64,000 nucleotides of DNA from Acorus gramineus (lineage: Eukaryota > Streptophyta > Magnoliopsida > Acorales > Acoraceae), in assembly GCA_030737835.1 (NCBI GenBank), contig JAUJYN010000027.1, positions 1,674,001 to 1,738,000 on the forward strand. Direction: 5' to 3'. Below the pieces are notes generated by a model. It was given only the letters and a program-made list of their open reading frames with translations, did not search any database and was not told where the DNA came from. Shown piece after piece: positions 21,745 to 32,101 of this stretch. The translations under genes and the position numbers were made by a program. How positions within the stretch are numbered: the first letter of the stretch is position 1; each line of letters starts with the position of its first letter.

Positions 21745-23173
21745 GGGATCTAATTTTCGAGTAGCACTATTCATCATCCCTACCACTTGGATTTTCTCTC
21801 TCCTCTCTCTCTTTTTCTCACTTTTGAGCCCCCTAGACCCCTCAAAGCTTAAAACCCAAAACCTAGGAAGTGTAGATCGGGTCCCGATCTACACCCTAGT
21901 GTCTTCAAATCCGGATTCCGACGAGTTTTGCCCTCCGTCCCCCCTCTCTTCTGCTCTGTTTTGGCCCATCTCGGAGGTGGGAGTAGATCCGGGCGTTGGA
22001 AGCCCTTTGGGAGAGGTTTCGGTGCGCGGAGAGCAACCGGACTTCCCCTCCTCCCCTTGGTAAGCCTCTTTCCTCTCTTTTTCATGCTTAGATGGATGTT
22101 AGGAGGTGGGATTTGGGGTTGGGAGGCGGTCGGCGGCGGTGGGTGGTCGTCGGAGGGCTGTGGTGGTGGTCGGAGGCCATTGGTGGCCGGAGGAGTGGTG
22201 GTGGAGGTGCTCGGGCTGGCAGGCTGCCAGCCCCAGGCAGCAGGCAACAGCACAGGCGCAGCAGCTGGCAGGGGCGCGCGCGCGTGCGCGCGGGCATGCG
22301 CGCGGGTGGCGCTGGGCGTTGGGTGCTGGGCGCTGGGCGGGAGCAGTCGGGTGCGCAGTCGCGCGGGGGTGTGCGCGCACAGTGGTCGCGGGCGTGCGCG
22401 CGGGTGCTGGCGCGAGCGGGGGTGTGCGCGCGGGCGCGCGCGGGCGTGCGCGCGAGCGTGCGCGCGCGCGGGCAGGTCGCCTGGGCACTGTGCCTGGGTG
22501 CTGGGCAGGGCGCCTGGGCATGCGCCTGGGCGCTGTGCTGGGGACCAGTGCGCGCGTGCTGGGGAGTGCGTGCAGTGCGCGCGAGCGCTGCGCGCGCAGT
22601 GGCGAGCGTGCGCGTGCGTGCGGCAGGGCGCGCGGGCTGAGGCGCGGCGGCGTATCCGAGGGCCGGTGGCCGTGCGGGTGGTAGCCGGAGTGCTTGGGCT
22701 AGCGTGTGTGCGGGTCGTATGCACGTTTGCCCGAGTGTTAGGTGTTTAGTTGTGGGTTTTGTATGTTTGGGTATTTAGAGTATTTATGTTTTGTTCTCAC
22801 CATATTGAATGTCTGTCTTGCAGATCCGGACGGACGGTCGCGCGACGACCCAGATACCGGTGAGTGGGACAATCCAACCCAGTAGAGAGGCGTCATACGC
22901 ACTTGGGCGTATACCGACCTCTCCTGGGGCACCGTGGATTATATTAACCTGTAGTAATATGTATTGCATGTGAGCATGATTTTAAATACAGAATGCATGC
23001 TACCCTAGGATTTTATGTTAGGGACTTGCACCCATAGGATAGGTGTGAGAGCCATGCACCATGTCTCCCTGTTTTCATGCTAGGAAACCTCGGCCTATGC
23101 ATGCGTCCTACTAGTTTATTTATTAAATTAAATGCTAGTGTATGTTAAATCGCATGCCTTAGATAATATTATA

Positions 23174-23294
23174 GGGAGGAGCCTTGCGAGGTCAACATTG
23201 AGACCCGTGTTAGGGTACTCCGTGTTCCTTGTTTGGTTGTCGGGATGTCCTGTATCGGGACCTCATGCTGCCCTCCCAAGGTTTCTAGTCCCAG
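23174..23294 (+). repeat. 119-bp fold-back module, copy 2
   Basis: Starts GGGAGGAGCCTTGCGAGG and ends in TCTAGTCCCAG; CCTTGCGAGG and CCTCCCAAGG pair as an inverted repeat. It is flanked by AATATTATA on the left and TAATATTATA on the right, within the LTR intron. Confidence 0.8.
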
Positions 23295-23354
23295 TAATAT
23301 TATAAGTAATGTTGTATGATTAGTATGATTATTAGCATATTAGTGAATATTATA

Positions 23355-23474
23355 GGGGAGGGGCCTTGCGAGGACAGCGGTGAGACCCGGGTTAGGGTAC
23401 TCCGTGTTCCTTGTTTGGTTGTCGGGGTATCCTATAACGGGAACTCACGCCACCCTCTCGAGTTCTTTCCCCCA
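23355..23474 (+). repeat. 119-bp fold-back module, copy 3
   Basis: Second copy in the same LTR about 180 bases downstream, slightly diverged (CACCCTCTCGAGTTCTTTCC near its end). Flanks are again AT-rich, with GAATATTA on the left and ATGATATTAC on the right. Confidence 0.75.
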
Positions 23475-24898
23475 ATGATATTACAACCTTGTTTTTATTG
23501 TACATGTTTCCCCGCATCGTGGTTATGCGCCCTGGAGGAACTCTGAAGAGTTCATGACATTTGAGTTGTAGAGATGTGTTGTCGGCGGATCCGAGTGGAT
23601 CATATGCGTATGGATAGGTTGTTCTGTCCCCCTCGTTGGATCCGGTAGAGGCTGCCCCAGCGTTAGAAAGGCCGTCCTTCAGAGGACCCACATCAGTAGG
23701 CGCCTCCCGATGATTGTGACGGACTGTGCTGAAGTTGTGGGTGGAGACCAAGCGGCCTACGGAGTGGAGGAGAGACTATCGGTGGACCAAGGGTGACCAA
23801 CAGCCTAGTCAGTCCCAAAATCCTATGTCACCCGTGGTAGGGTGAGGGTGAGGGTGTAGTGGGTTGGCGATGAGCGACCTACGGGATTTGTGAATGGATG
23901 ATTATCAGTCCCAATAGCCTATGTCACCCATTGATGGGTGAGGGTGAGGGTGTGGTGGTTCGGCGAGGTACGAACCACTGGATTATGTTGTTATGTCTTA
24001 GAGGCTGGATAAATAATGGAAATATTGGTAAATATTGTCTGTGATGCATGGGTTGTGCTGTTCACTGAGCGTGTGGCTCACCCCTCGCATATGTTTTTCC
24101 CCAGTGGTCACTGAGCCTGACTAGAGCCGGAGCAGCAGTTGGAGCTTTCCGAGGGATTTCTTCAGTAGCGGAGCAGCGCCACGTTCCGCGAGTGCCAGAG
24201 GTTATCAGCATCCCTTCTTGACTGTATGTATTTGATTTCCGTGCTTGGCACGTGTTTGTATATGTTCAGTTGTATTTGTGTATATTGGCTCTCACAGGAC
24301 AGATGATTGAGTATCGAGTCTGTAGAATGTTTATTTACAGATTCAGTCTTTTGCTTCCGCATTTGGTGTATATATCATGTCAGCCCCTTTGTTGCATGTG
24401 TGTCATTCGAGTTGTTTGTGTATGATATATTATTGACCTCCTGTGTAGATTCTGATATGATATATACACCTGCCGCGTCCCGGGGACGGCCGCCCTGGGG
24501 CGTGACAGCAGGCTAGAGAGATTCAGGAGCTGAGGGCGGCCCATGATGCAGTTCCACAGGTCCCCTTGGTGGCAGATTCGCCTATGGTACCCGATGTACC
24601 CCCTGCTCCCATGGTGATTCGAGCGGTGGAGGTTCAGGATCCCCTGGTGAGGGAGGTGGAGCTAGAGGCTGCAGCGCGAGTGCACCAGAGTGGCCTCACT
24701 GCCTTTCTGAAGCTCCACCCTCCCGAGTTCCATGGACAGACGGCGGATCCCCTTGCCCCTGAGCGATGGTTGATGGAGGTGGACAAGATCTTCTCGACCA
24801 TGCACTGCACCGATCGCCAGCAAGTCTCCCTGGCCACCTTCATGCTGAGAGGTAGCGCTGCCGACTGATGGGCTACCCGATCGGTGGACATCCCCGAG

Positions 24899-24952
24899 GG
24901 TGTACCGTGGTGATTGCGGAGCATGAGTTTCCAATAGAGTTAGTAGTGTTCA
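24899..24952 (+). pseudogene. Protease remnant
   Basis: About 50 bases encode CTVVIAEHEFPIELVV, closely matching the reverse protease at 9876-10490. The DSG active site and the rest are deleted. The following 200 bases are the shared module block. Confidence 0.75.
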
Positions 24953-24992
24953 TTAAGGGTGATGTCTTCTTCTAGTCTTCCTTCTCTGGATT

Positions 24993-25111
24993 AAGGGGCC
25001 TTGCGAGGTCAGCGTTGAGACCCGGGCTAGGGTACTCCGTGTTCCTTGTTTGGTTGTCGGGATATCCTATATCGGGACCTCATGGTGCCCTCCCAAGGTT
25101 TCTTTTCCCAG
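24993..25111 (+). repeat. 119-bp fold-back module, copy 4
   Basis: Lies at the deletion junction between protease and RT. The surrounding 190 bp (24954-25150) match 3466-3650, so both elements carry the same module in the same context. Confidence 0.8.
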
Positions 25112-25149
25112 TCAAGGAATACCTTATAAGCATCAAATTGATGGTGGAT

Positions 25150-27357
25150 TAAGTGCGAGTTTTGGTTGGAGCGTATGGCCTTTCTGGGCCACGTGATTTT
25201 CGGCGAGGGCATATCTGTGGACCCGGACAAGACGCTCGCCGTGTCGAATTGGCGTTGACCGTCGAACCCCACAGAGATTCGGAGCTTCCTGGGCTTGGCG
25301 GGTTATTACAGGAGGTTTGTCGAGGGTTTCTCGAAGATAGCTGTACCTCTTACCCGCCTCACTCGGAAGGATGTCCGGTTCGAGTGGTCCCCGTCTTGCG
25401 AGGAGAGCTTCCTGGAGTTGAAGCGAAGGCTCACCTCAGCGCCAGTTCTTACCCTTCCGTCTGGGAGTGGTGGGTTCACAGTTTACTCCGATGCATCGCG
25501 GTTGGGTGTGGGTTGCGTCCTGATGCAGCACGGTAAGGTTGTGGCTTACGCGTCGCGTCAGTTGAAGCCCCATGAGCAGAATTACCCCACCCACGACATC
25601 GAGTTAGCAGCGATCATCGTTGCGCTGAAGATGTGGAAGCACTACCTCTATGGCGAGGAGTTCAAACTCTTTACTGATCACAAGAGCTTGACTTATTCGC
25701 AGTCCCAGCCGGAGCTCAACATGCATCAGAGACGTTGGGTCGAGTCCCTGAAGGACTATGATTGTGACATCGCTTACCATCCTGGTAAGGCGAATGTCGT
25801 GGCGGATGCTCTCAGCAGGCAGCCCTTGGGCATGGCCACCCACATGGCTGTACGTCGTTGGAGGCTTCTGGAGGAGGCCGCTTGCTGGATCAGCGTTCGA
25901 GAGACTCCTGCGGGTGGCTTTTTGGCTAGTGGTGCAGCCCGTTCTTCTCGAAGAGATCCGCACGGCTCAGGGACAGGATCCTCACTTTCTAGTCCTCTAT
26001 GAAGGCGTCGCCCAGGGCGAGCGTCCGGACTACCAGATTCGCGAGGACGGGATCCTGCGGTTCAGAGGCCGAGTATGCATTCCTGACGACACAGAGCTGA
26101 AGCAGAAGATCTTGGACGAGGCCCATCGTTCGAGGTACACAGTGCATCCTGGTGGCACGAAGATGTACAAGGGCCTTCATCGTGGCTACTGGTGGCGCGG
26201 GATGAAGGCGGATATTGCCCGTTTCGTTGCCCGTTGCTTGGTATGCCAGCAGGTGAAGTCGGAGCATCAGCGTCCTGCTGGAAAGCTGCAGTCCATTGAG
26301 ATTCCTCAATGGAAATGGGAGCAGATCACCATGGACTTCGTTTCGGGTTTGTCGAGGTCACGTTCGGGTCGCGATGCCATCTGGGTAATCGTCGACCGAC
26401 TGACGAAGTCCGCTCATTTCCTCCCCATCCGACTCACCGATTCTCTGGACACCCTAGCGCAGTTGTTTGTCTCCATGGCACTCCCGTCAGCATCATTTCT
26501 GATAGAGACGCGCGATTTACTTCGAGGTTCTGGCGTAGCCTCCAACACGCCCTTGGTACGAACCTCCACTTCAGTACAGCGTTTCATCCGCAGACGGACG
26601 GCCAGTCGGAGAGGACGATTCAGACCCTGGAGAACATCTGCGAGCATGCGTTCTCGATTTTGGGGCCAGTTGGGAGAGACATCTTCCGCTGGTGGAGTTC
26701 GCCTACAACAACAGCTACCACTCGAGTATCCGGATGGCTCCATACGAGGCGCTCTATGGCCGCAGCTGCAGGTCCCCCTTGTGTTGGGACGAGGTCGGAG
26801 AGCGCCAGTTGGAGGGACCAGAGATCATCCACCAGACCTCAGAGATGGTCAAGACGATTCGCGAGCGTATCCGAGTCGCTCAGAGCCGTCAGAAGAGCTA
26901 CGCCGATCATCGTCGCCGTGAGCTCGTCTTCGAGGTTGGTGACCATGTCTTCCTGAAGGTGTCCCCGATGAAGGGCATCTTCCGTTTCGGTGTGCGGGGC
27001 AAGCTGAGTCTGCGTTTCATTGGGCCGTTCCTCATCCTCGAGCGAGTTGGGGAGGTGGCCTACCGCATAGCTCTGCCCCCACAGTTGGCTCAGGCCCATG
27101 ACGTCTTCCATGTCTCGCAGCTGAGGCGTTACGTCCACGATCTTGCTCACGTCATCCCGTTCGAGCCGCTCGTCTTCGAGCCGGACTTGTCATTCGTCGA
27201 GCAGCCGATCAAGATCCTGGACCGCCGCGAGAAGAGGCTCCGCACCAAGACCGTCCAGCTGGTCAAGGTGCGATGGCAGCACCGTTCCGGTGCCGAGGCC
27301 ACTTGGGAGCTCGAGGACGCCATGCGTGACGCATATCCGCATCTTTTCCCTTCCTAG
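25150..27357 (+). pseudogene. pol: Chromovirus pol without RT core: RNase H, integrase, chromodomain
   Basis: It starts in the C-terminal RT (FLGHVIFGEGISVDPDK) with a damaged linker, then [15 protein letters not shown] and RNase H ([43 protein letters not shown]). Integrase follows: zinc motif with HRSRYTVHPG and CLVCQQVK, then [16 protein letters not shown] and [11 protein letters not shown], so the D, D and E positions are kept but lie in different frames. The tail has QLRRYVHDLAH, then a chromodomain-like DRREKRLRTKT and VKVRWQHRSGAEATWE, ending at 27357. YVDD and the upstream RT palm are deleted. Several frameshifts (near 25850, 26480 and 26680) break the frame. Confidence 0.92.
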
Positions 27358-27392
27358 ATGTTTTTGTATTTATTTTGAGGACAAAATTTCCT

Positions 27393-27405
27393 AAGGGGGG
27401 AAGAA
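27393..27405 (+). other. Polypurine tract of the AGGGC chromovirus
   Basis: AAGGGGGGAAGAA directly precedes the 3' LTR start at 27406. Confidence 0.9.
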
Positions 27406-30139
27406 TGTTATATATGTGTCACTTTTTGCCTTCTGGTCACCATTGGAGCATTCTGGCAGTTTTTCAACTTTTTCTTTTTTCGATCGGAACCGCTAAAATT
27501 TTGGACTTTTAGCTATCATCCTGAGCTTGAGGACTCCGATTGAAAATCTAACTGCATATTATGTGTCCTGGTGCCATTTCAAGCCACTCACAAAAATTTC
27601 ATCGATTTCCGGTAACGTTCAGAATTTCACAGTTTCAAATCGTATCCGGGTTTTGACCAAGCGAAAAGTCATTGGGAGACTTGACTTGGTCAATGTTGAC
27701 CCTTGACTTGGTCAATTGGGTTTGTTTTCTAGTGTGGTTGGGTTGACTAGGGTCAAAGTGCACCTAAACCTAGCTTAACCTAATTTTTCCTTAAGTGTAA
27801 GTGAGTGGTGAGTGTGTGAGTGTGTGTGGTTGTGTGTGTGCTTAAAAGAAGTCCACGCCCAAGAATAGTTGAACTATTCATCATCTTCTCTCTCAAGCTC
27901 TCTCAAAACCTCTCATCCCCTCTCTTTATTTCCCACTTTTGATCTAGCTAGACTGGTTGAACAAGAAAGCCATAGAAGGAGAAAAGGAAGGTGAGGACCC
28001 GATCTATCTTCCTATGGTCTTGGATCTTCATTTCCCTTTGTTTTTCCTCCTCTCATGGACCCTATTCTCCTCTTTTTTCAGCCCCTCTTAGGCTGAGAAG
28101 AGGGCTTGGTGGTGGTGGTCTTGGTGGTGGCAAATCGGTGCGCGAAGAGCACCCGAATTCCTCCCCTTCCTTTCCTCTCTTTGGGTGAGCTTTCTTCCTT
28201 CCTTTTTCTTGTGTAGATGCTTGTTTAGGGTTGCATATGGGTATGCATGGCATGCATGGTGGTTAGGGGGTTGGAGGGGGGCTGTTGGGGGTAAGGGAGT
28301 GGCTCGGGCGCACGTGCGGGGTCATCCGAGTGCGTGCGCGTGAGCCTACGCGCGCAGGTAAGCGCAGGAGCCCAGTCGGGCGCGCTGGCGGGCGTGCGCA
28401 CGTACGCGTGGGCGTGCGAGCTGGTGCTGCGCAGGGGGCGCAGTGCGCGCGGGGGTACTGCACTGGGGCGCAGTGCGTGCGGGTGTGCGCGCGAGGTGGT
28501 GCGCTGGGGCGCAATGCGCGCGGGTGCACCCAGGGCTGGACGCGCGGTGCGCGCGGGCGCGCGCGAGCATGGGCGCGCGTGCGGCAGCGTGTCTGGGCGG
28601 GCGGGCAAGGGCGCGGCAGCGTGCCTGGGTGCTCGGGCAGGGGCGCGGCAGTGCTCCCGGGGCGCAGGGGTGCGCGCGTGCGTGTGCACCCGTGCGTGTG
28701 CGTGCGGGTGGCCGTGCGCATGGCTGCCCGGCGGTGCGGGAGTGTGTCGGGGCACTCGGACTCGCGTGCGTACGGGCCCGTATGCATGCTTGTCCGAGTG
28801 TTGGGTATTTCTAGCGTATTTCTTGTGTATTTGTGTATTTTACTCCCCAGTTTGATTTCCATGTCTTGCAGATCTCGACGGACGATCATGCGACGACCCA
28901 GGTATTGGTGAGTGGGACAATCCAACCCAGTTGGGAGGCGTTCGATGCACGTAGGCGTGCATTGCCCTCCCCTGGGGCACCATAATTGCATATTAGATAG
29001 TATTAATTGTAAACTATGCATGCATGATTATTATGTAGTATCCATGCCATCCTAGGCCTTGCATGTTAGGGATATGCACCCTTATGATATGTGTAAAGGC
29101 CCAAGCATCCTGATACCATGTTTTCATGCTAGGGAAGCCTCGACCTACGCATGCGTCCCATTTAGTTTAATTTATTTAAATCAAATGCAAATTTTGTAAT
29201 TAGCATGCCTAAGAGAATATTATAACCTTGTGGTTATAATATATGCTTCCCCGCATCTTAGTTATGCGCCCTGGAGGATATCTGAAGAATTCATGGCATT
29301 TGCAGAGTTGAGATCGGTGTCGGCGGATCCAAGTGGATCGTATCCGTGTGGGTAGGCTGTTTCTCTTCCCTTCGTTGGATCCGTGTAGGGACTCCTCAGC
29401 GTTAGACAGGCCGTCCTGACAGAGGGCTCCCACCAGTAGGCACCTCCTGATTTGGTTTCGGACTGTGCTGAATCGTGGGAGTAGACCAGGCGAGCTATGG
29501 TGTGGAGGAGAGGCTATCGATGGACCAAGGGTGATTAACAGCCTTGTCAGTCCCAAAAGACCATGTCACCAGTTTGAGGGTGTGGGTGAGGGTGTAGTGG
29601 GTTGGCGATGAGCGACCCACTGGTTTGTGTAGTTGTTTCCACTTAGAGGCTATGAATGATTTGAGGTTAATATGAGTTGTGATGCATGGGTTGTGCTGTT
29701 CACTGAGCGTGTGGCTCACCCCTCGCATGTATTTTTCTCCAGTGATATCTGAGTCGGATCCACAGGAGGAGCTCCCCGAGGCACGTCAGCAGTAGCGGAG
29801 CAGCGTCACGTTCTTCGTGTGAGAGGCCATCTAGCATCCCCCTTTGCTTGTATGTATTGTATTCCGTGCTTGAGCACGCGTTTGTATTATATTTGGATGT
29901 CGTGTATATATTGGCTCTCACAGGACAATTGATTATGTATCGGGTCTGTAATATGTCTTTGAATTACAGACTCAGTCTTTTAGCTTCTGCTATTTGTGTA
30001 TATATTATGTCAGCCTCATTGTTGTCTGTGTTGTCATTGTTGATGATTGTTTTGAGTATATTATTGACCTCTTGTATAGACTGCTGATATCATATATACC
30101 CTTGCCGCGTCCCGGGGACGGCTGCCGTGGGGCGTGACA
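27406..30139 (+). mobile_element. 3' LTR of the AGGGC chromovirus
   Basis: 2734 bp, near-identical in order and content to 18444-21139, with the microexon at 28872-28907 and the GC tract about 28310-28790. The end has one change in the palindromic terminus (GGCTGCCGTGGGGCGTGACA). The TSD AGGGC follows at 30140. Confidence 0.95.
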
Positions 30140-30144
30140 AGGGC

Positions 30145-31282
30145 CCTCTTCAATGACTTGATGGTGTCTTTTACTTCAGGCAATTGAAAACTGCCCTTCC
30201 ACATAAAAGATCATTCGAGGAATTAAAATGCTCCCTTATGCCACTCACCCCTATGCATAAGGTTGTATTTTCCTTTTCCAAACATTTAGGCATTCAATTT
30301 TCTCAAAATACCACAATAACTCCCATACCAAAAGATTTTTTCCCCTATTACTTTCATTTCATACCCTTCCACACACACTTGAAAAGGAAAATTGCCCCAC
30401 TCTCATACACACCTAAGATTTTTCCATATTCCCACACTTAGAGTCACTTAGGCTCCCTCCTTGTATATCGGGGAGGGCTTCTTGCACCTTTTTTTTCCCT
30501 TGATTTACTTTTAAATTACCTTAGATGGGTTGTAGCCCTTGACAATCCAGGCAAGAGGGGCTCGAAAGTCAGTGCAGGGGTGCAATCCGAACAGATTTAA
30601 CACTTGGTTCATGGAAAGGATGTTTTTTTCAGGTTTTAGAGGTTGACAAAACACTCACAAGACTCTTAGCAATGACAGCGAGACATTGGAAATCAGAAAA
30701 TTGTTCAAGGCTAGGGGCGGCTAAACCCATCTAGCTGCCTGGCACCAGACGGCTGAAATCAACTAGCCCTTTCACCCTACAGGTATATTCTACAAGTCTT
30801 GGGGCTGCTAAACACAACTAGCTGCCCCTCACTGGGTGGCTAAAAACAACTAGCCGCCCCTCACCTGCTGCCCACTCTGCACTGTCAGTCCCATTGTCAA
30901 TCAACTCTTCAGCACTCCTATACCTATGAAAGACATCCCTTTCCAAAACCTACATACACGCATTTCATACACATGTACATTCATAAAACCTGTATAAATG
31001 TGCTTCAATAAACAACTGTATTTCAAAATCATATGTTCATCCATAAATCAAACTCACAAAACCAAAATTCATTCACACGATACACATCCACCTAAATTGA
31101 AAAACATTTCAAACACTAAACATCCATGCTAATTACACCAAACCATGCATATAAAAAACAAGAAAATTATCCCATAAAGAACATAAACATAAGTTGTCCC
31201 TAAAAACATAAAAATTACACATCTTTATAAAAGGAAAAGGAAGGGTAGGTCCACCAAAAGACCTCCGACTCAATGTCTTGAG
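30145..31282. other. Ogre spacer between pol and the antisense gene
   Basis: AT-rich and non-coding. An open frame at 30184-30441 has no recognisable domain. The notable content is a cluster of GGCGGCTA/TAGCCGCC-like motifs at about 30711-30870. Confidence 0.55.
30711..30870 (+). repeat. Cluster of GGCGGCTA ... TAGCCGCC motifs (3' of antisense gene)
   Basis: Four units of about 35 bases: GGGGCGGCTAAACCC, GACGGCTGAAATCAACTAGC, GGGGCTGCTAAACACAACTA and GGTGGCTAAAAACAACTAGC. Each pairs a GGCGGCTA-like left half with a CTAGCCGCC-like right half, then CCTCACC. The same units recur at 38325-38420, 42700-42885 and 43255-43320. Confidence 0.75.
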
Positions 31283-31649
31283 CTATGCACCATCAAAATG
31301 ATCGCCTGAGCCAAAAGAAAAGAAGAAAACCATGAATTTCTTGCATATAAACATTTCTTCTACAAAAACCAACACACAAAAGCTATACCTTGGAGTATTA
31401 TCGTCATCCGCGGGAGGCTGAGTCGAAGGAACGTCCTGACTTGGCTGAGAAGGAGGCGGTGGCTGATGAGAAGACTGAACTTCTAGAGCGTCTTGAACCA
31501 CTTCTGGAACGTCTTGAACCACGAGAGTCTCTCGGACCAAAGATGCAGCCCGAGCATACCTCCCACGACTTTGAGTCGCCGAGGGACGGGCAGCTCTACT
31601 CAAGGAAGCCCCGGTGACCAAAGAAGCCGAGATGGAGTTCTCGGGCTCA

Positions 31650-32101
31650 AGAGGAAGATGGTCGAGATCCGCCTCCATCAAAGACCCTCCCCCAACCAAC
31701 TTCCCTCGCATAGTGGCCTCCCAGAGGTGGACTTGCTGCATATCCCGATCTCTTCTCTCCAACCTCTGACGAAGACGACTCTCCATGCCTCTGGATCGAT
31801 CCTCGGCCACTCTCAATCTCTCCTCAAGCTCCCGTGCCCTCGCCTCCGAGACTCTGAGAGCCTCCTGATCCCTGTCCCCGGCCGCCTGAAGGGAGTTAAC
31901 CAAGTCCCCCATCAAACCGCCAGGCACGCCGACCAACGCCTTCAACTCTGAAACTCTGGCCTGAAGGATGTCCCGCTCACTACATAGGGTGGATAACTCC
32001 CCCTCTCTCAATGCCACCCTGGACCGCCGCTGGCCCATCTCCTCCTCCCTCGAATCCCTCTCGGACCTCAACTAGTCCACCTCATCCTCGGCCCTCGCAG
32101 C
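31650..32101 (-). other. Coiled-coil segment of the antisense gene
   Basis: The minus-strand translation is rich in Glu, Arg, Leu and Ala with heptad-like spacing: LRSERDSREEEMGQRRS, SERDILQARVSELK, SEARARELEERLRVAEDRS. It continues the coiled coil begun at 35113-35220 (DRELELMNKLGEARSEL) on the other side of the LTR, so the two halves were one exon before insertion. Confidence 0.8.

Larger units (their letters stand above)
22060..24104 (+). other. Predicted LTR introns around a 36-nt microexon
   Basis: Donor TTG|GTAAGC at 22060, acceptor GTCTTGCAG ending 22823, exon 22824-22859, donor G|GTGAGT at 22860, and acceptor TTTTTCCCCAG ending 24104. The first intron (764 nt) holds the CpG-dense tract and the second (1245 nt) the two 119-bp modules. 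Equivalent sites occur in every sufficiently complete LTR of the window. Confidence 0.65.
21469..24507 (+). mobile_element. Solo LTR-A inserted in gag, second subfamily
   Basis: It has an exact start (TGTTATATATGTGTCAC) and end (GGCCGCCCTGGGGCGTGACA), 3039 bp, with no internal region. It differs from the host LTR: a TATA box at 21736-21744, more extensive GC tract (22260-22640), and two tandem copies of the 119-bp module (23174-23294 and 23355-23474). The microexon is 22824-22859. The flanks GCGTT and GCAGG match at only two of five bases, so the duplication has decayed or this LTR arose by recombination between elements. Confidence 0.9.
21259..24898 (+). pseudogene. gag: Chromovirus gag, interrupted by an LTR and truncated
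   Basis: The ATG at 21259 opens MPPHRRMCGRGPSRP, a typical basic start for this clade. A frameshift near 21331 leads to GPGLVQEPPTWEHVYARI. The LTR 21469-24507 then interrupts. Gag resumes with AREIQELRAAHDAVPQVP, followed by a capsid-like segment FLKLHPPEFHGQTADPLAPE and SLATFMLRGSAAD at about 24823-24866. A stop follows GSAAD, and near 24899 the sequence jumps into protease, so the zinc knuckle is deleted. Confidence 0.85.
18444..30139 (+). mobile_element. Tekay/Del-like chromovirus with both LTRs (LTR-A family), TSD AGGGC
   Basis: The element is delimited by identical AGGGC duplications at 18439-18443 and 30140-30144. It has a 5' LTR 18444-21139, PBS 21146-21157, gag broken by another LTR (21469-24507), a protease remnant, pol 25150-27357, PPT 27393-27405 and a 3' LTR 27406-30139. 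The two LTRs are very similar along their length, so insertion is fairly recent relative to the decayed elements nearby. It is defective: gag has a frameshift and is truncated, and most of PR plus the RT catalytic core are deleted. It sits in the Ogre spacer, in the same orientation. Confidence 0.95.

Noticed and set aside
30184-30441. 85-residue open frame with Phe-rich composition in the Ogre spacer
   Set aside because: AT-rich composition and no recognisable domain or splice context, so not supported as a gene.
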